Notes under the pieces: model-generated
Told to the model about the DNA's origin: nothing
Seen by the model: the letters and a program-made list of their open reading frames with translations, nothing else
The model's database searches: none
Source: Muricoccus nepalensis
Lineage (GTDB): Bacteria > Pseudomonadota > Alphaproteobacteria > Acetobacterales > Acetobacteraceae
Direction of reading: 5' to 3'
Assembly (NCBI RefSeq): GCF_006438825.1
Contig: NZ_RCZP01000002.1
Coordinates: 342,568-406,567 of the forward strand
Length of the DNA: 64,000 nt
Shown here: piece by piece, positions 1 through 9,385 of the stretch
Layout: every line of letters begins with the position of its first letter
Position numbering within the stretch: the stretch's first letter is position 1
Translations under genes and position numbers: made by a program

Positions 1-894
1 CGAGCCCTGGCGCGGCAGCCGGTCCGGGCGGTGATCGCCGATAGCTGGAAGAGCCTCGAGGTGCTGCCGCGGGCCCCGGTGCCGGTGCTCGTTCTGGCCC
101 ATGGTTCGGAATTCCCGCCCTCCCCGAGCCCGCGGAAGCGGCGGCGGATCGAGCGGGCGCTGGAGGGGGCGACGGCCATCGCGCCGAACTCCGCCTTCAC
201 CGCGGGGCTCCTCCAGCCCTACCTGACCCCGGCCGCGCCACGACCGGTCGTGGTCCACCTGCCTGTCCCGCCGCAGCCGGACCCCTCGCCGGAGGGGCGC
301 GCCCGGGTCGAGGGGCTGCGCGGGGAGGGGCCGCTGCTGCTGACCCTGGCCCGGCTGGAGCCGCGGAAGGGGGTCGATCAGGTCATCCGCGCGCTGCCGG
401 GGCTGGCCGCCCGCCACCCCGGTCTCCGCTACGCCGTCGCCGGCGGGGGAGAGGACCGCGCCCGCCTGGAGGCGCTGGCGCGGGAGCTCGGCGTCGCGGA
501 GCGGGTGGTCTTCCTCGGGCGCGTGGACGACGCGGCGCGGGCCGCGCTCTACGCCGGGGCCGACCTCTTCGCCATGCCGGTCCGGCGCGAGGGCGCCTCG
601 GTCGAGGGCTACGGGCTCGTCTACCTCGAGGCCGCCTGGTACGGGCTGCCCGCCCTCGCCGGGAGGGACGGGGGCGCGGCGGAGGCGGTGCGGGACGGGG
701 AGACGGGTCTTCTCTGCGACGGGGCGGACCCCGGCGACGTCGCCGCCGCCCTCGCGCGCCTGCTCGGCGACGAGGTCCTCCGCCGGCGGCTGGGCGAGGC
801 AGCAGCGCGGCGCGTGCGGCGCGACCTCGGCTGGGACTCGGCGCTGCCCCGCTACCTCGCGCTCATCGGGGGCGCGCCGCCCGGAGGCGGTTGA
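1..894 (+). CDS. Glycosyltransferase, GT4/GT-B type (5' end cut by window)
   Basis: Transfers a sugar from a nucleotide donor, probably in surface polysaccharide synthesis. The visible part carries the C-terminal Rossmann half of a GT-B enzyme: a LARLEPRKG segment near the middle, a GGGEDRARLE stretch, VFLGRV, and the donor-binding E-x7-E type motif in SVEGYGLVYLEA followed by GLPALAG. The frame is open to base 1, and a GTG at 31 would give only 287 aa, short for a GT4 enzyme of about 350-400 aa, so the true start is probably outside the window. The tail overlaps the convergent polymerase/ligase gene by about 30 bp, which fits a polysaccharide locus. The substrate cannot be told from sequence. 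Confidence 0.85.
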   Translation, partial: RALARQPVRAVIADSWKSLEVLPRAPVPVLVLAHGSEFPPSPSPRKRRRIERALEGATAIAPNSAFTAGLLQPYLTPAAPRPVVVHLPVPPQPDPSPEGRARVEGLRGEGPLLLTLARLEPRKGVDQVIRALPGLAARHPGLRYAVAGGGEDRARLEALARELGVAERVVFLGRVDDAARAALYAGADLFAMPVRREGASVEGYGLVYLEAAWYGLPALAGRDGGAAEAVRDGETGLLCDGADPGDVAAALARLLGDEVLRRRLGEAAARRVRRDLGWDSALPRYLALIGGAPPGGG

Positions 895-2092
895 GCGCGG
901 CGAAGACGGCGCCGACGATCAGCAGCAGGCCGATCCACCACTCCTGCCAGATGCCGTAGCTGAGCATGCCCACCGTGACCGCGGCCGCCAGCACCCCCGC
1001 GCCGGCTGGCCCGCTGGCGCCCGCCGCCCAACCCAGGCGGAGCATGAGAAGCGCGACGAGGGCCGCGCCCACCCCGCCCAGCTCCAGCCAGACCTGCAGC
1101 ATGGCGTTGTGGGTGTGCAGCGGCAGGCGCTGCGCCTCCGGCCGCGCGAACCAGAAGCGCGAGGCGGGGGAGGTGAGGCCGAAGCGGTCGAGCGTCGGGA
1201 GGTCGAAGGTGTCGCGCCCGCCGGGCACCGCGCGGCTGGCCTCGCCGCCCCAGCCGAGCACCGGGCGCTCGGCGATGCGCGCCAGCGCGAAGTCCCAGAT
1301 GAGGATGCGGTGCGCGGCGGAGGGCGGGATCGTCTCCAGCGAGGGCAGGCGGGGCAGGGCCGCGCCGAAGACGAGCGGCGCCGCGACGAAGCCCGCCGCC
1401 AGAGCCATCCCGATCCCGCGCGCGACCCAGGGTCCGAGCCGCCAGGCCGCCGCCAGCGCCAGGAGCCCGACCAGGGCCGCGATCTTGGCGGAGGAGGCGG
1501 GCAGCAGCGCCAGGGTGACGAGCCCGCCGATCACCATCGCCGCCTTCGCCGCGCGCGGCACCGGCAGCAAGGGCACGAGCGGCAGGAGCACCGCGATGAC
1601 CGACCCCGCGGGCTTGAGGCCGAAGTAGAGCGTCTCCGTCGCCTGCCGCATGCCCCGCACGGCGGCGCGCAGCGCGTTGCCCGTCACTTGGTCGAGGAAG
1701 GCGAGGAGGATGCCGAGCGCGAGCCCCCAGGCCAGCAGCCGCATCATCCGCCCGAGCCGCGCCGGCGGTTCCTCCGACAGGGCGCGGGCGGTGGCGGCGC
1801 CCAGCAGCACGAAGCCGCCGACGCTGAGCGCGGTGGTGGCCGCCCGCCCCGGCGCCTCGGCCCAGGCGGCGGTCGCGAGGCACCAGAGGGGGGGCAGCAG
1901 GGCGAGGAGGGTGGTGGGGCCGCCCGGCCAGGGAAGGCGGCGGTGGGCCTGGTAATGCGCGGCGATGGCCGCCACGAAGCCGATCGTGGCGGCGAGGGCG
2001 ATGCCGCGGAACTGCCCGACGGCGATGGCGGGCACGAGCAGCAGGAGGATGCCCATGGGCCGGCTCGCGCCGCCCGGGGCGCGGGCTGTCAT
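863..2092 (-). CDS. O-antigen ligase / Wzy polymerase-like membrane protein
   Basis: A 409-aa polytopic inner-membrane protein with about ten hydrophobic segments. It carries a Wzy_C-type periplasmic loop, including the HTHNAMLQVWLELG stretch near residue 330, where the histidine and following helix are typical of O-antigen ligase-like proteins. Such proteins polymerise or ligate undecaprenyl-linked glycans at the periplasmic face. The ATG at 2092 has AGGGGAA about 7 bases upstream; the internal ATG at 2056 has no such site. It converges on the glycosyltransferase at 1-894, so the two probably serve the same surface glycan. Whether it is ligase or polymerase cannot be decided. Confidence 0.8.
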   Translation of the reverse strand: MTARAPGGASRPMGILLLLVPAIAVGQFRGIALAATIGFVAAIAAHYQAHRRLPWPGGPTTLLALLPPLWCLATAAWAEAPGRAATTALSVGGFVLLGAATARALSEEPPARLGRMMRLLAWGLALGILLAFLDQVTGNALRAAVRGMRQATETLYFGLKPAGSVIAVLLPLVPLLPVPRAAKAAMVIGGLVTLALLPASSAKIAALVGLLALAAAWRLGPWVARGIGMALAAGFVAAPLVFGAALPRLPSLETIPPSAAHRILIWDFALARIAERPVLGWGGEASRAVPGGRDTFDLPTLDRFGLTSPASRFWFARPEAQRLPLHTHNAMLQVWLELGGVGAALVALLMLRLGWAAGASGPAGAGVLAAAVTVGMLSYGIWQEWWIGLLLIVGAVFAALNRLRAARPR

Positions 2093-2427
2093 GGCTTGGA
2101 TTCCCCTGCCGGCGTCTCGATGGGCGGCGTTGGATCACGCGGCGCCGGGTGGTGCAAGCCGCGGCGGGCGTCCCTCGCCGGAAGGGTTCTCGAATGGGCC
2201 GGTGGCGCCGCCCCCCGCCAGGGGAGCGGCGGCGCCGCGGGTTCAGCCCGGCCCACTCATCCGGGGCCCGCCCCCCAGGTATTCCGCGCCGGTCCGCCGG
2301 CCCGATCTCATGGGCTGGCCTGCCGGGCGCCGCGCGACGGTGGACGGCAACGCCGGTCCTTCCCGCCTGTTCCAGTTCTTCCGTCCGCCCAGAATGGGCC
2401 GGGAAGGTTAAGAATGAGGAAACGCGG
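2093..2427. other. Divergent intergenic region, no gene seen
   Basis: This 335-bp gap separates two divergently transcribed genes and must hold both promoters. I see no convincing reading frame with a ribosome binding site, no tRNA and no strong terminator. The only clear signal is the GAGGAAA ribosome binding site of the hydrolase at the right edge. Confidence 0.5.
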
Positions 2428-3774
2428 ATGACGAACGCCTCCCGGCGCGCCCTGCTCGGCGCCATGGCCCTCGCGCCCCTGATCCCCCGCCTCGCCCGCG
2501 CCCAGGAGGCCGCCCTGACCCCCATCCTCTTCGTGCACGGCAACGGCGACCACGCGGCGCTCTGGATGACCACCCTCTGGCGCTTCGAGAGCAACGGCTG
2601 GCCGCGGGACCGCCTGCGCGCGCTCGACTTCACCGACCCGCTGGCGCGCGACGACGACGCGGTGGCCCAGCCGATGCGCTCCTCCTCCGACGACGCCTGG
2701 CGGGAACTGGCGGCGGAGGTGGCGGCGCTGCGGGGGCGGACCGGGGCGGCGCGCGTGGCGCTGGTGGGCAACTCGCGCGGGGGATACCCGATCCGCAACC
2801 ACGTCCAGCTCCACAACGGGGGCGCGGAGGTGTCGCATGCCGTCACCTGCGGCACGCCGAACAGCGGGATCTACAACTGGGAGGGCAACGCGGGGCGGGA
2901 GTTCAACGCGCGCTCGGCGCTGCTGCGGGCGCTGAACGGCGGGGAGTCCCAGGTGGTGCCGGGCACGGCCTTCCTCACGCTGCGGTCGGACTCGAACGAC
3001 CTCTACGCCCAGCCGGACGGGCGCTACGCAGGTCAGCCGGGCGTCGCCACCGGCGTTAACTTCGACAGCCCGGCGCTGCGGGGCGCGACGAACCTCGTGC
3101 TGCCCGGGGTGGACCACCGCGAGACCGCCTACTCCGCCCGCGCCTTCCGCGAGATGTTTCGCTTCGTCGCGGGGCGGGAGCCCGATCGCCTCTCGGTCGT
3201 GCCCGAGGCGCGGCCGGTGCTGGACGGGCGGGTCACCGGCACCCCCGGCGGCGTGCCGACCAACCGCCCCGTGGCGGGGGCCTTGGTGGAGGTATTCCGC
3301 GTCTCGGCCGCGAGCGGGGAGCGGATGGGGGACGCCATCCACCGCCGCACCACCGGGGAGGACGGGCGCTGGGGCCCGCTGGCCGTCGCGCCGGACTGGA
3401 GCCTCGAGATCGTCGTCGCGGCGCCCGGGCATCCCGTCACGCACTCCTACCGCTCGCCCTTCCCGCGCTCCTCCGACGTGGTGCACCTGCGCCCGGCGGC
3501 CCCGCCCGCGGTGGCGGACCGGGAGGCGGGGGCGGTGGTGCGCTTCAACCGCCCGCGCGGCTATTTCGGCCTCCCGCGCGACGTGGTGCTGCTCGACGGG
3601 CGCGAGCCCGCGGAGCTGCCGCGCGGGGTCGCGGCCGGGGCGATTGCCATCGCGCGGCTGCCGGCCGCGGAGATCGGCCGCCCGGTGGCCGGCGTCTTCA
3701 ACGAGGAGCGGGTCGTGGCCCGCGCCTGGCCGCTGGCGGAGAACCGGATCAGCGTGGCCGAGCTGACCTGGTGA
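2428..3774 (+). CDS. Secreted alpha/beta hydrolase (lipase/esterase-like)
   Basis: A 448-aa exported hydrolase. The start ATG at 2428 follows GAGGAAA with 6-base spacing. The N-terminus (SRRALLGAMALAPLIPRLARA, then QEA) looks like a Tat-type signal peptide with twin Arg and an A-x-A cleavage site. The fold is indicated by an ILFVHGNGDH oxyanion strand near residue 35 and a nucleophile elbow G-N-S-R-G near residue 115. A later GVDHRE stretch could supply the catalytic His. The last 200 residues look like a beta-rich C-terminal region containing a carboxypeptidase-regulatory-like stretch (GALVEVFRVSA...GRWGPLAV). It resembles secreted polyester/lipase-type enzymes, but the substrate is unknown. 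Confidence 0.75.
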   Translation: MTNASRRALLGAMALAPLIPRLARAQEAALTPILFVHGNGDHAALWMTTLWRFESNGWPRDRLRALDFTDPLARDDDAVAQPMRSSSDDAWRELAAEVAALRGRTGAARVALVGNSRGGYPIRNHVQLHNGGAEVSHAVTCGTPNSGIYNWEGNAGREFNARSALLRALNGGESQVVPGTAFLTLRSDSNDLYAQPDGRYAGQPGVATGVNFDSPALRGATNLVLPGVDHRETAYSARAFREMFRFVAGREPDRLSVVPEARPVLDGRVTGTPGGVPTNRPVAGALVEVFRVSAASGERMGDAIHRRTTGEDGRWGPLAVAPDWSLEIVVAAPGHPVTHSYRSPFPRSSDVVHLRPAAPPAVADREAGAVVRFNRPRGYFGLPRDVVLLDGREPAELPRGVAAGAIAIARLPAAEIGRPVAGVFNEERVVARAWPLAENRISVAELTW

Positions 3775-3780
3775 GGGCGC

Positions 3781-4839
3781 TCAGCCCGCCGAGCGCCGGG
3801 CGATGGCCTTGGCGAGCGGCGGGCCGAGCAGCAGCACGACGAGCATCCGCACGGTCTGAAGCGCCATGACGAAGGACATGTCCGCCCCGCTCGCGGCGCC
3901 GATGGCGGCCACGGAATCAATGCCGCCCGGGCTCATCGCGAGGTAGGCCGTCAGCGGGTCGAGCCCGAGGGCGCGGGCGAGCGCGATCGACATCAGCCCG
4001 CAGAGCGCGATGAGCACGGCGATGGAGAGAAGGATCGTCGGCAGGGCGGAGGCCGCCCGCGCGAGGACCCCCCGCGTGAAGCCGAGCCCGATCTGGAAGC
4101 CGATCGCCCCGAAGGCGAGGGCGGCGAGCCAGGCCGGCACCTGCAGCGCCACCAAGCCGGAGGACTGCAGGAGGGCGCCGGCGAGGAGCGGCAGCAGCAT
4201 GGGCCCGGCTGGGACGCGCGAGGCCCGCCCGGCCCAGGCGCCGGCCAGCGCCAGCGCGACCGCCGCCGCCACCTCCCCCGGCCGGAAGGGCGCGGCGGCC
4301 CGGATCGCGGCCTCGGGCGCGGGGCCGGTCGCCAGCGCGTGCGCCACGACGACGGCCACGCCGACGACGCAGACCACCCGCAGGTACTGCATCAGCGCGA
4401 CCATCCGCACGTCCGCCCCGAAGGCCTCGGCCATCACCACCATGGCCGAGGCCCCGCCCGGCGCCGCCCCCCAGATGGCCGTGGTACCCGGCAGCACGCG
4501 CCAGACGCTCAGCAGCCAGCCGAGCAGGAGGCTGACGAGGAGCGTGCCGAAGGCCGCGGCCGCGATGTAGGGCCAGTCCTCCACGAAGGAGTGCAGGATG
4601 GCGGCGGTGATGGTCGTGGAGATGAGGCACCCCACCATGCCCTGGCCCGCGACGTAGACGCGGCGCGGCAGGCGGATGGTGACGCCCGCCAAGCTCAGCG
4701 CGATGGCCGCGACGAGGGCGCCGAGGAGGGAGGAGCCGGGCAGGCGGAGCAGGGCGCCCCCGAGGTCGAGGACGAGCGCCAGCCCGATCAGCAGGGCCCA
4801 CTGGGCAGCGGCCGGCAGCCGCGCCAATCGAGCCGGCAT
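3781..4839 (-). CDS. AbrB-family membrane protein (putative permease)
   Basis: A 352-aa inner-membrane protein with about ten transmembrane segments arranged as two similar halves, matching the AbrB duplication family (often labelled ammonia monooxygenase-like). Repeated signatures are WGAAPGGASAMVVMAEAFGADVRMVALMQYLR in the first half and MSPGGIDSVAAIGAASGADMSFVMALQTVRM (in two stretches) in the second. I chose the ATG at 4839 because AAGGTG lies 6 bases upstream; the ATG at 4845 would have no spacing, and upstream codons reach an implausible Pro/Gly-rich N-terminus. The role is probably regulation or transport of a small substrate; none is established here. It is divergent from the dihydroorotase. 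Confidence 0.75.
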   Translation of the reverse strand: MPARLARLPAAAQWALLIGLALVLDLGGALLRLPGSSLLGALVAAIALSLAGVTIRLPRRVYVAGQGMVGCLISTTITAAILHSFVEDWPYIAAAAFGTLLVSLLLGWLLSVWRVLPGTTAIWGAAPGGASAMVVMAEAFGADVRMVALMQYLRVVCVVGVAVVVAHALATGPAPEAAIRAAAPFRPGEVAAAVALALAGAWAGRASRVPAGPMLLPLLAGALLQSSGLVALQVPAWLAALAFGAIGFQIGLGFTRGVLARAASALPTILLSIAVLIALCGLMSIALARALGLDPLTAYLAMSPGGIDSVAAIGAASGADMSFVMALQTVRMLVVLLLGPPLAKAIARRSAG

Positions 4840-4982
4840 GAGCATCACCTTGGCGGTTGGGGCGGAGGGCGGTGCCTCCCCGCCGATGATAGGCCGGTCG
4901 GCGGGGGAGGGAAATCGCCCTCCCGCCCCGCGGGGCCCTGGGCTATCACCCCGCCCTGGCAATTCGGCGATGGGGCGGCGAG

Positions 4983-6314
4983 ATGGCGAGCTACGATCTG
5001 ATCCTGCGCGGCGGCACCGTCGTGCTCCCCTGGGGCGAGGCGGCGACGGACGTGGCGGTGCGCGCGGGCCGGATCGTGACGCTCGGCGACCTCCGCACGG
5101 ACGAGGCGGCCGAGGTGATCGACTGCGCCGGCCTGCACGTCCTGCCCGGGCTGATCGACCCGCATGTCCACCTCCGCGACCCCGGCGACCCCGCGGTGGA
5201 GACGCTCGCCACCGGCACCAAGGGCGCGGTGCTGGGCGGGCTGACGGCGGTCTTCGACATGCCGAACACCCAGCCCTCCATCACCTCGGCCGAGAGGCTC
5301 GACTGGAAGCGCGGGCACATCCGGGAAACGGCCTGGTGCGACGTCGGGATGTATGTCGGCGGCGCGCGCAGCAATGTCGGCGAGCTCGGCGCGCTGGAGC
5401 GCGAGCCGAACGTCTGCGCCATCAAGGTCTTCGCGGGGTCCTCCACCGGCGACCTGATGATCGAGGACGACGAGACGCTGGAGCGCGTGATGCGGGGCGG
5501 CGGGCGCCGCATCGCCTACCACTCCGAGGACGAGTACCGGCTGCAGGCGAGGAAGCCGATGTTCGAGGCGGGCGGGCCGCACCGCCTGCACGCGGAGTGG
5601 CGCGACGTGGAATGCGCCTTCCTCGGCACGCGGCGGCTGATGGCACTGGCGCGCAAGACGAACCGCCCCGCGCACATCCTGCACGTCTCCACCGCCGAGG
5701 AGCTGGACTACCTCCGCGACTTCCGGGACGTCGCCACCGTGGAGGTGCTGCTGAACCACCTCACGCAATGGGCGCCGGACGCCTACGACGCGCTGGGCGG
5801 CTATGCCGTGATGAACCCGCCGATCCGGGACAAGCGCCATTACGAGGCCGCCTGGGCCGCGGTCGCGAACGGCACGGTCGACACGGTGGGCAGCGACCAC
5901 GCGCCGCATTCCCGTGCAGCGAAGGAGCGCCCCTGGCCGGCGACGGCGGCGGGGCTGACGGGGGTGCAGACCATCGTGCCGATGATGCTCGACCACGTCT
6001 CGGCCGGGCGGCTCTCGCTCGCGCGGCTCGCGGACCTCATGGCGGCGGGGCCGGCGCGGGTCTACGGCGCGATCGGGAAGGGCCGGATCGCGGCCGGCTA
6101 CGACGCGGACTTCACCGTGGTGGACATGGGGAAGAGCCGGGTGATCGAGCCGGAGTGGCTCGTCTCGCCCTGCGGCTGGAGCCCCTTCGCGGGCACCCGC
6201 TGCCAGGGTTGGCCGGTGATGACCGTGCTGCGCGGCCGGGCCGTGATGCGGGAGGACGAGGTGCTGGGCGAGCCCGGCGGGCTCCCGGTGCGGTTCGAGG
6301 GCACGCGGGCCTGA
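4983..6314 (+). CDS. pyrC: Dihydroorotase, class I
   Basis: Catalyses the reversible cyclisation of carbamoyl-aspartate to dihydroorotate in de novo pyrimidine synthesis in the cytosol. The 443-aa protein shows the class I metal-binding signature HVHLRDPG near residue 60, a lysine in CAIKVFAGSS that could be the carbamylated metal bridge, further ligands in AYHSEDE and HILHVST, and the catalytic aspartate region GSDHAPH near residue 305. The length is right for class I enzymes. The neighbouring genes are not other pyr genes. The annotation as PyrC rather than another cyclic amidohydrolase rests on the DMPNTQP substrate-loop stretch, which is typical of dihydroorotases. Confidence 0.9.
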   Translation: MASYDLILRGGTVVLPWGEAATDVAVRAGRIVTLGDLRTDEAAEVIDCAGLHVLPGLIDPHVHLRDPGDPAVETLATGTKGAVLGGLTAVFDMPNTQPSITSAERLDWKRGHIRETAWCDVGMYVGGARSNVGELGALEREPNVCAIKVFAGSSTGDLMIEDDETLERVMRGGGRRIAYHSEDEYRLQARKPMFEAGGPHRLHAEWRDVECAFLGTRRLMALARKTNRPAHILHVSTAEELDYLRDFRDVATVEVLLNHLTQWAPDAYDALGGYAVMNPPIRDKRHYEAAWAAVANGTVDTVGSDHAPHSRAAKERPWPATAAGLTGVQTIVPMMLDHVSAGRLSLARLADLMAAGPARVYGAIGKGRIAAGYDADFTVVDMGKSRVIEPEWLVSPCGWSPFAGTRCQGWPVMTVLRGRAVMREDEVLGEPGGLPVRFEGTRA

Positions 6315-6341
6315 AGGGGGGGCGGACGCCCCCCGACCCCC

Positions 6342-6683
6342 TCAGGCGCGGCCGAGGTGGCGCCCGAAGGCGTCGCGGATCGCGGCCATGGCGTTGGCGG
6401 CGTTCTCGGCGTGGCGGCGGGCGGCCTTCTCGGTCGGCTCCACCTCGTCGATCGCCTCGATCGCGGCCTCGGTGCTCTCCTGGAAGCCCTCGTGAAGCTC
6501 CTCGAGCCAGGCGCGAAGCTCCTCCTCGTCGCCGGCGGCGCGGAGGTCGTCCACGACGGATTCCACCTCGCGCACCATGCGCTCCGGGCTCGCGCCCCGC
6601 TGCAGGGTGGCGGAGAGGCGGTTGAAGGCCGCGCGCGTGGGGGCGGGAGCGCGCTTGGGCGCCGCGGCCGTGGATCGGGCCAT
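6342..6683 (-). CDS. Small acidic helical protein of unknown function
   Basis: I do not recognise a family. The 113-aa protein starts with an Ala/Pro/Arg-rich tail of about 20 residues, followed by a charged, mostly helical region rich in Glu and Ala (for example VDDLRAAGDEEELRAWLEELHEGF) that could form a coiled coil. There is no signal peptide or membrane segment, so it is probably cytosolic. The ATG at 6683 has AGAGGA upstream at good spacing. It lies tail-to-tail with pyrC and just downstream of the lipoprotein gene on the same strand. Confidence 0.6.
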   Translation of the reverse strand: MARSTAAAPKRAPAPTRAAFNRLSATLQRGASPERMVREVESVVDDLRAAGDEEELRAWLEELHEGFQESTEAAIEAIDEVEPTEKAARRHAENAANAMAAIRDAFGRHLGRA

Positions 6684-6808
6684 GGGTGGTCCTCTGGTTG
6701 CTGGCGACGGGGAGGCGGGCCGGGAGGAAACGGGCCCGGCGCGGCGGCCGTGATGTCCTATAACATGGTGTTTCCCTCCTGTTCATCCAAGCGCTTGCGG
6801 GGTGTTCC

Positions 6809-7177
6809 TCACAGCACGCGCTCGGGCCAGGGCTCGGCCGGAGCGGCGGGGCGGGCGTCGCCGACCGAGCGCGGGGGCGGGTTGCCGGGCACCGGCCCGA
6901 CCCAGCAATCGACCGCGCCGAGGCTGCGGGTGCAGCGCGGCTGCTCCACGACCTCGAGATCCGGGCGGCAGTAGCGCTCCCGCGCGTCGAGATAGGCGAT
7001 CGAGCAGTCCCGGCCCGTGAGGCCCGAGACGACGAGGTCCGGCACGGCGCGGCCGGTCACCATCAGGGACACGCCGTTCACCGCGGCCAGCGGCACCACC
7101 GCCTCGCAGCCGGGCAGCGCCAGCAGCGCCCCCAGCAGGGTCAGGAGGAACCGGGACCGGGGGGCGAGGGGGCGCAT
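6809..7177 (-). CDS. Small putative lipoprotein
   Basis: A 122-aa protein with a lipoprotein signal: Arg-containing start, hydrophobic core and lipobox LPGC with Cys at about residue 24. This predicts lipid attachment after export. The mature part has four further Cys (DCSIAY, YCRPD, RCTRS, DCWVG), suggesting disulphides in the periplasm. The function is unknown. A GTG at 7192 would add five residues, but neither start has a strong ribosome binding site; the ATG at 7177 gives the more usual signal peptide. The proline-rich C-terminus is probably disordered. Confidence 0.6.
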   Translation of the reverse strand: MRPLAPRSRFLLTLLGALLALPGCEAVVPLAAVNGVSLMVTGRAVPDLVVSGLTGRDCSIAYLDARERYCRPDLEVVEQPRCTRSLGAVDCWVGPVPGNPPPRSVGDARPAAPAEPWPERVL

Positions 7178-7283
7178 CCGGCCATCAGACACCGACCGGG
7201 CTTAACGCACCGTGACGGTCCCGCTATACCCCCGCCCGGCCGCCTGCTGGGCGGCCTTGGCGGCACCAGGGGAAGGAACCCGC

Positions 7284-7937
7284 TTGCCCGATATCTTCGA
7301 CGAGGTGCGCGAGGACCTCCGCGCCGAGCGCGCGCGGCAGCTTGGCCTGCGCTACGGCGGGATTCTCGCCGCGGTGGCGCTGCTGGCGCTGGTGGCGGTC
7401 GGCGGCTGGCAGGGCTGGCGCTGGTACCAAACGCGCGAGTCGGAGGCGGCCGCGAACGCGTTCCTGGTCGTGCACCGCGAGGTGGAGCGGCCCGGGGCCG
7501 ACCTCAAGGCCGCCGCCGCGCGCTTCGAGGACATCGCCGCCCAGGCGCCGGAGGGCTACCGCGTCCTCGCCCGGCTCCGCGCGGCCGCGCTGAAGTCGGA
7601 GACGGGCGACCTCCCCGGCGCCCTCGCGGACTGGGACCGGATCGCCGGCGACAGCGCGGCCGACGCGCTCTACCGGGACCTCGCCAGCCTCAACTGGGTG
7701 CTGCACGGGCTTGATTCCGCCGACCCCGCGATGCTGGCCGCGCGCATCGCGCCGCTGGCGGCCGAGGGCAGCGCCTGGCGGTCCTCGGCGCGCGAGCTGC
7801 AGGCGCTGGTCGCCGTCCGGCAGGGGCGGAACGACGAGGCGCGGCGCATCCTGGAGGCGCTGGCGGCCGACCCCGCCGCACCGCAGGCGCTGCGCGACCG
7901 GGCGGCGCGGGTCGCGGCCCAGCTCCCCCATGCCTGA
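7284..7937 (+). CDS. TPR protein, YfgM-like (ancillary SecYEG subunit family)
   Basis: A 217-aa single-pass membrane protein: a cytoplasmic N-terminus PDIFDEVREDLRAER typical of the alphaproteobacterial family, one transmembrane helix near residues 22-42, then periplasmic helical repeats. In E. coli YfgM joins the translocon with PpiD. The most likely start is TTG at 7284, preceded by GGGGAAGGAA at good spacing; upstream codons give no family-like sequence. Its position just before BamB and Der matches the conserved yfgM-bamB-der order of other proteobacteria, so the outer-membrane-biogenesis context is well supported. Confidence 0.85.
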   Translation: MPDIFDEVREDLRAERARQLGLRYGGILAAVALLALVAVGGWQGWRWYQTRESEAAANAFLVVHREVERPGADLKAAAARFEDIAAQAPEGYRVLARLRAAALKSETGDLPGALADWDRIAGDSAADALYRDLASLNWVLHGLDSADPAMLAARIAPLAAEGSAWRSSARELQALVAVRQGRNDEARRILEALAADPAAPQALRDRAARVAAQLPHA

Positions 7938-7964
7938 TGTCCTCCCGTTGAGAGCGCCACGCCG

Positions 7965-9311
7965 ATGAAGCCGATCCCCTCCCGCCGCGGCCTCCTGCTC
8001 GGTGGCGCGGCCCTCGCGCTCTCGGGCTGCGAGACGATCGACGGCATCTTCGGCGACAAGAAGACGCCCATCCCGGGCGAGCGGCTGCCCGTGCTGCAGC
8101 AGGACCGCGAGCTGGCGATCGACCCCGCCGCCGCCGGGCGCCCCGTGCAGCTTCCGCCGCCGGCGGCGCGCGCGGAATGGCCGGTGGCCGGCGGCACGCT
8201 CTCGCACGACCCCGGCAACGTGGCGGTGGGCGAGGGCCTGCGCGAGGCCTGGCGGGCGAGCATCGGGACCGGTTCCTCCTACCGCCGCCGGATCACGGCC
8301 GGGCCGATCGTGGCGAACGGCACCGTCTTCACCGCCGACGCCTTCGGCACCGTCTCCGCCTTCGACGCCGCGGGCGGCGCTCGCCGCTGGACCCGCGAGA
8401 CGACGCCCGAGAAGGACGACGTGGGCGCGGTCGGCGCCGGCCTCGCCTTCGCGGACGGCACCCTCTACGCCGCGACCGGCATGGCGGAGGTGCTGGCGCT
8501 CGACCCCGGGACGGGCGAGGTGCGCTGGCGCGCCCCGGTCGGCGCGCCGACGCGGGGGGCGCCCAGCGTCGCCGGCGGGCGGGTCTTCGTGCCGACCGTC
8601 GAGAACCAGCTCGTCGCCCTCTCGACCGAGGACGGGCGGAAGCTCTGGACCTACCGCGGCGCCGTGGTCTCGGCCGTGCCCCTCGGCCTGCCCGCCCCGG
8701 CGGTGGAGGGCGAGAGCGTCGTGGCCGGGCTGCCCTCGGGCGAGCTCGCCGCCCTCCGTGCCTCGGATGGGCGCGTCATCTGGACCGAGAGCCTCTCGGC
8801 CGGCCCGGGCGGGCAGCGCGGCAGCATGGCGGAGCTCGCCGGCGTGCGCGGCCTGCCCGTGATCACCGACGGCCGCGTCTTCGCGACGGGCCAGGCCGGC
8901 ACCTCCCTCATGGTCGACCTCCGCTCCGGCCGGCGGCTGTGGGAGCGGGACGTGGGCAGCAACTACTCGCCCGCGGTCGCGGGGGACTGGGTCTTCGTGG
9001 TGACGCCCGAGAACCAGATCGTCGCCATCGGCCGCACGGACGGGCGGGTGCGCTGGGTGAACCCCCTCGACGAGCGCAGCGCGCGCGACCGGCGGCGCAA
9101 CCCCGTGACCTTCGGGTCGATCCTCGTCGCGGGCGGGCAGATCCTCGTGCCCTCCTCGCTGGGCGAGCTCCTGCTGGTGGACCCGGCGGAGGGCGGGGTC
9201 GCCGGCCGGATCAAGCTGCCGGGCGGGGCCACCCTCGCGCCCGTCGCGGCGGGTGGGACCGTGTACCTCGTGACGGACGACGGCACGCTGGTGGCGCTCC
9301 GCGGGGCCTGA
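7965..9311 (+). CDS. bamB: Outer membrane protein assembly factor BamB
   Basis: A lipoprotein of the BAM complex that inserts beta-barrel proteins into the outer membrane. The 448-aa protein has an Arg-Arg signal peptide with lipobox LSGC (Cys about residue 22) and an eight-bladed PQQ-like propeller, visible as repeated blades ending in a W-containing strand (GARRWTRE, GEVRWRAP, GRKLWTYR, GRVIWTES, GRRLWERD, GRVRWVNP). It lies 27 bp after the TPR gene and before der, as in many proteobacteria, and is probably cotranscribed. BamB is the best family for this context; other PQQ-propeller proteins lack this neighbourhood. Confidence 0.9.
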   Translation: MKPIPSRRGLLLGGAALALSGCETIDGIFGDKKTPIPGERLPVLQQDRELAIDPAAAGRPVQLPPPAARAEWPVAGGTLSHDPGNVAVGEGLREAWRASIGTGSSYRRRITAGPIVANGTVFTADAFGTVSAFDAAGGARRWTRETTPEKDDVGAVGAGLAFADGTLYAATGMAEVLALDPGTGEVRWRAPVGAPTRGAPSVAGGRVFVPTVENQLVALSTEDGRKLWTYRGAVVSAVPLGLPAPAVEGESVVAGLPSGELAALRASDGRVIWTESLSAGPGGQRGSMAELAGVRGLPVITDGRVFATGQAGTSLMVDLRSGRRLWERDVGSNYSPAVAGDWVFVVTPENQIVAIGRTDGRVRWVNPLDERSARDRRRNPVTFGSILVAGGQILVPSSLGELLLVDPAEGGVAGRIKLPGGATLAPVAAGGTVYLVTDDGTLVALRGA

Positions 9312-9385
9312 GCCCGCCGCCACCGGGACGGTGACCCGCCGAGGCCGCGCTTGACCCCCCGGTGCGGACGGTGCTCTTGCGGCCC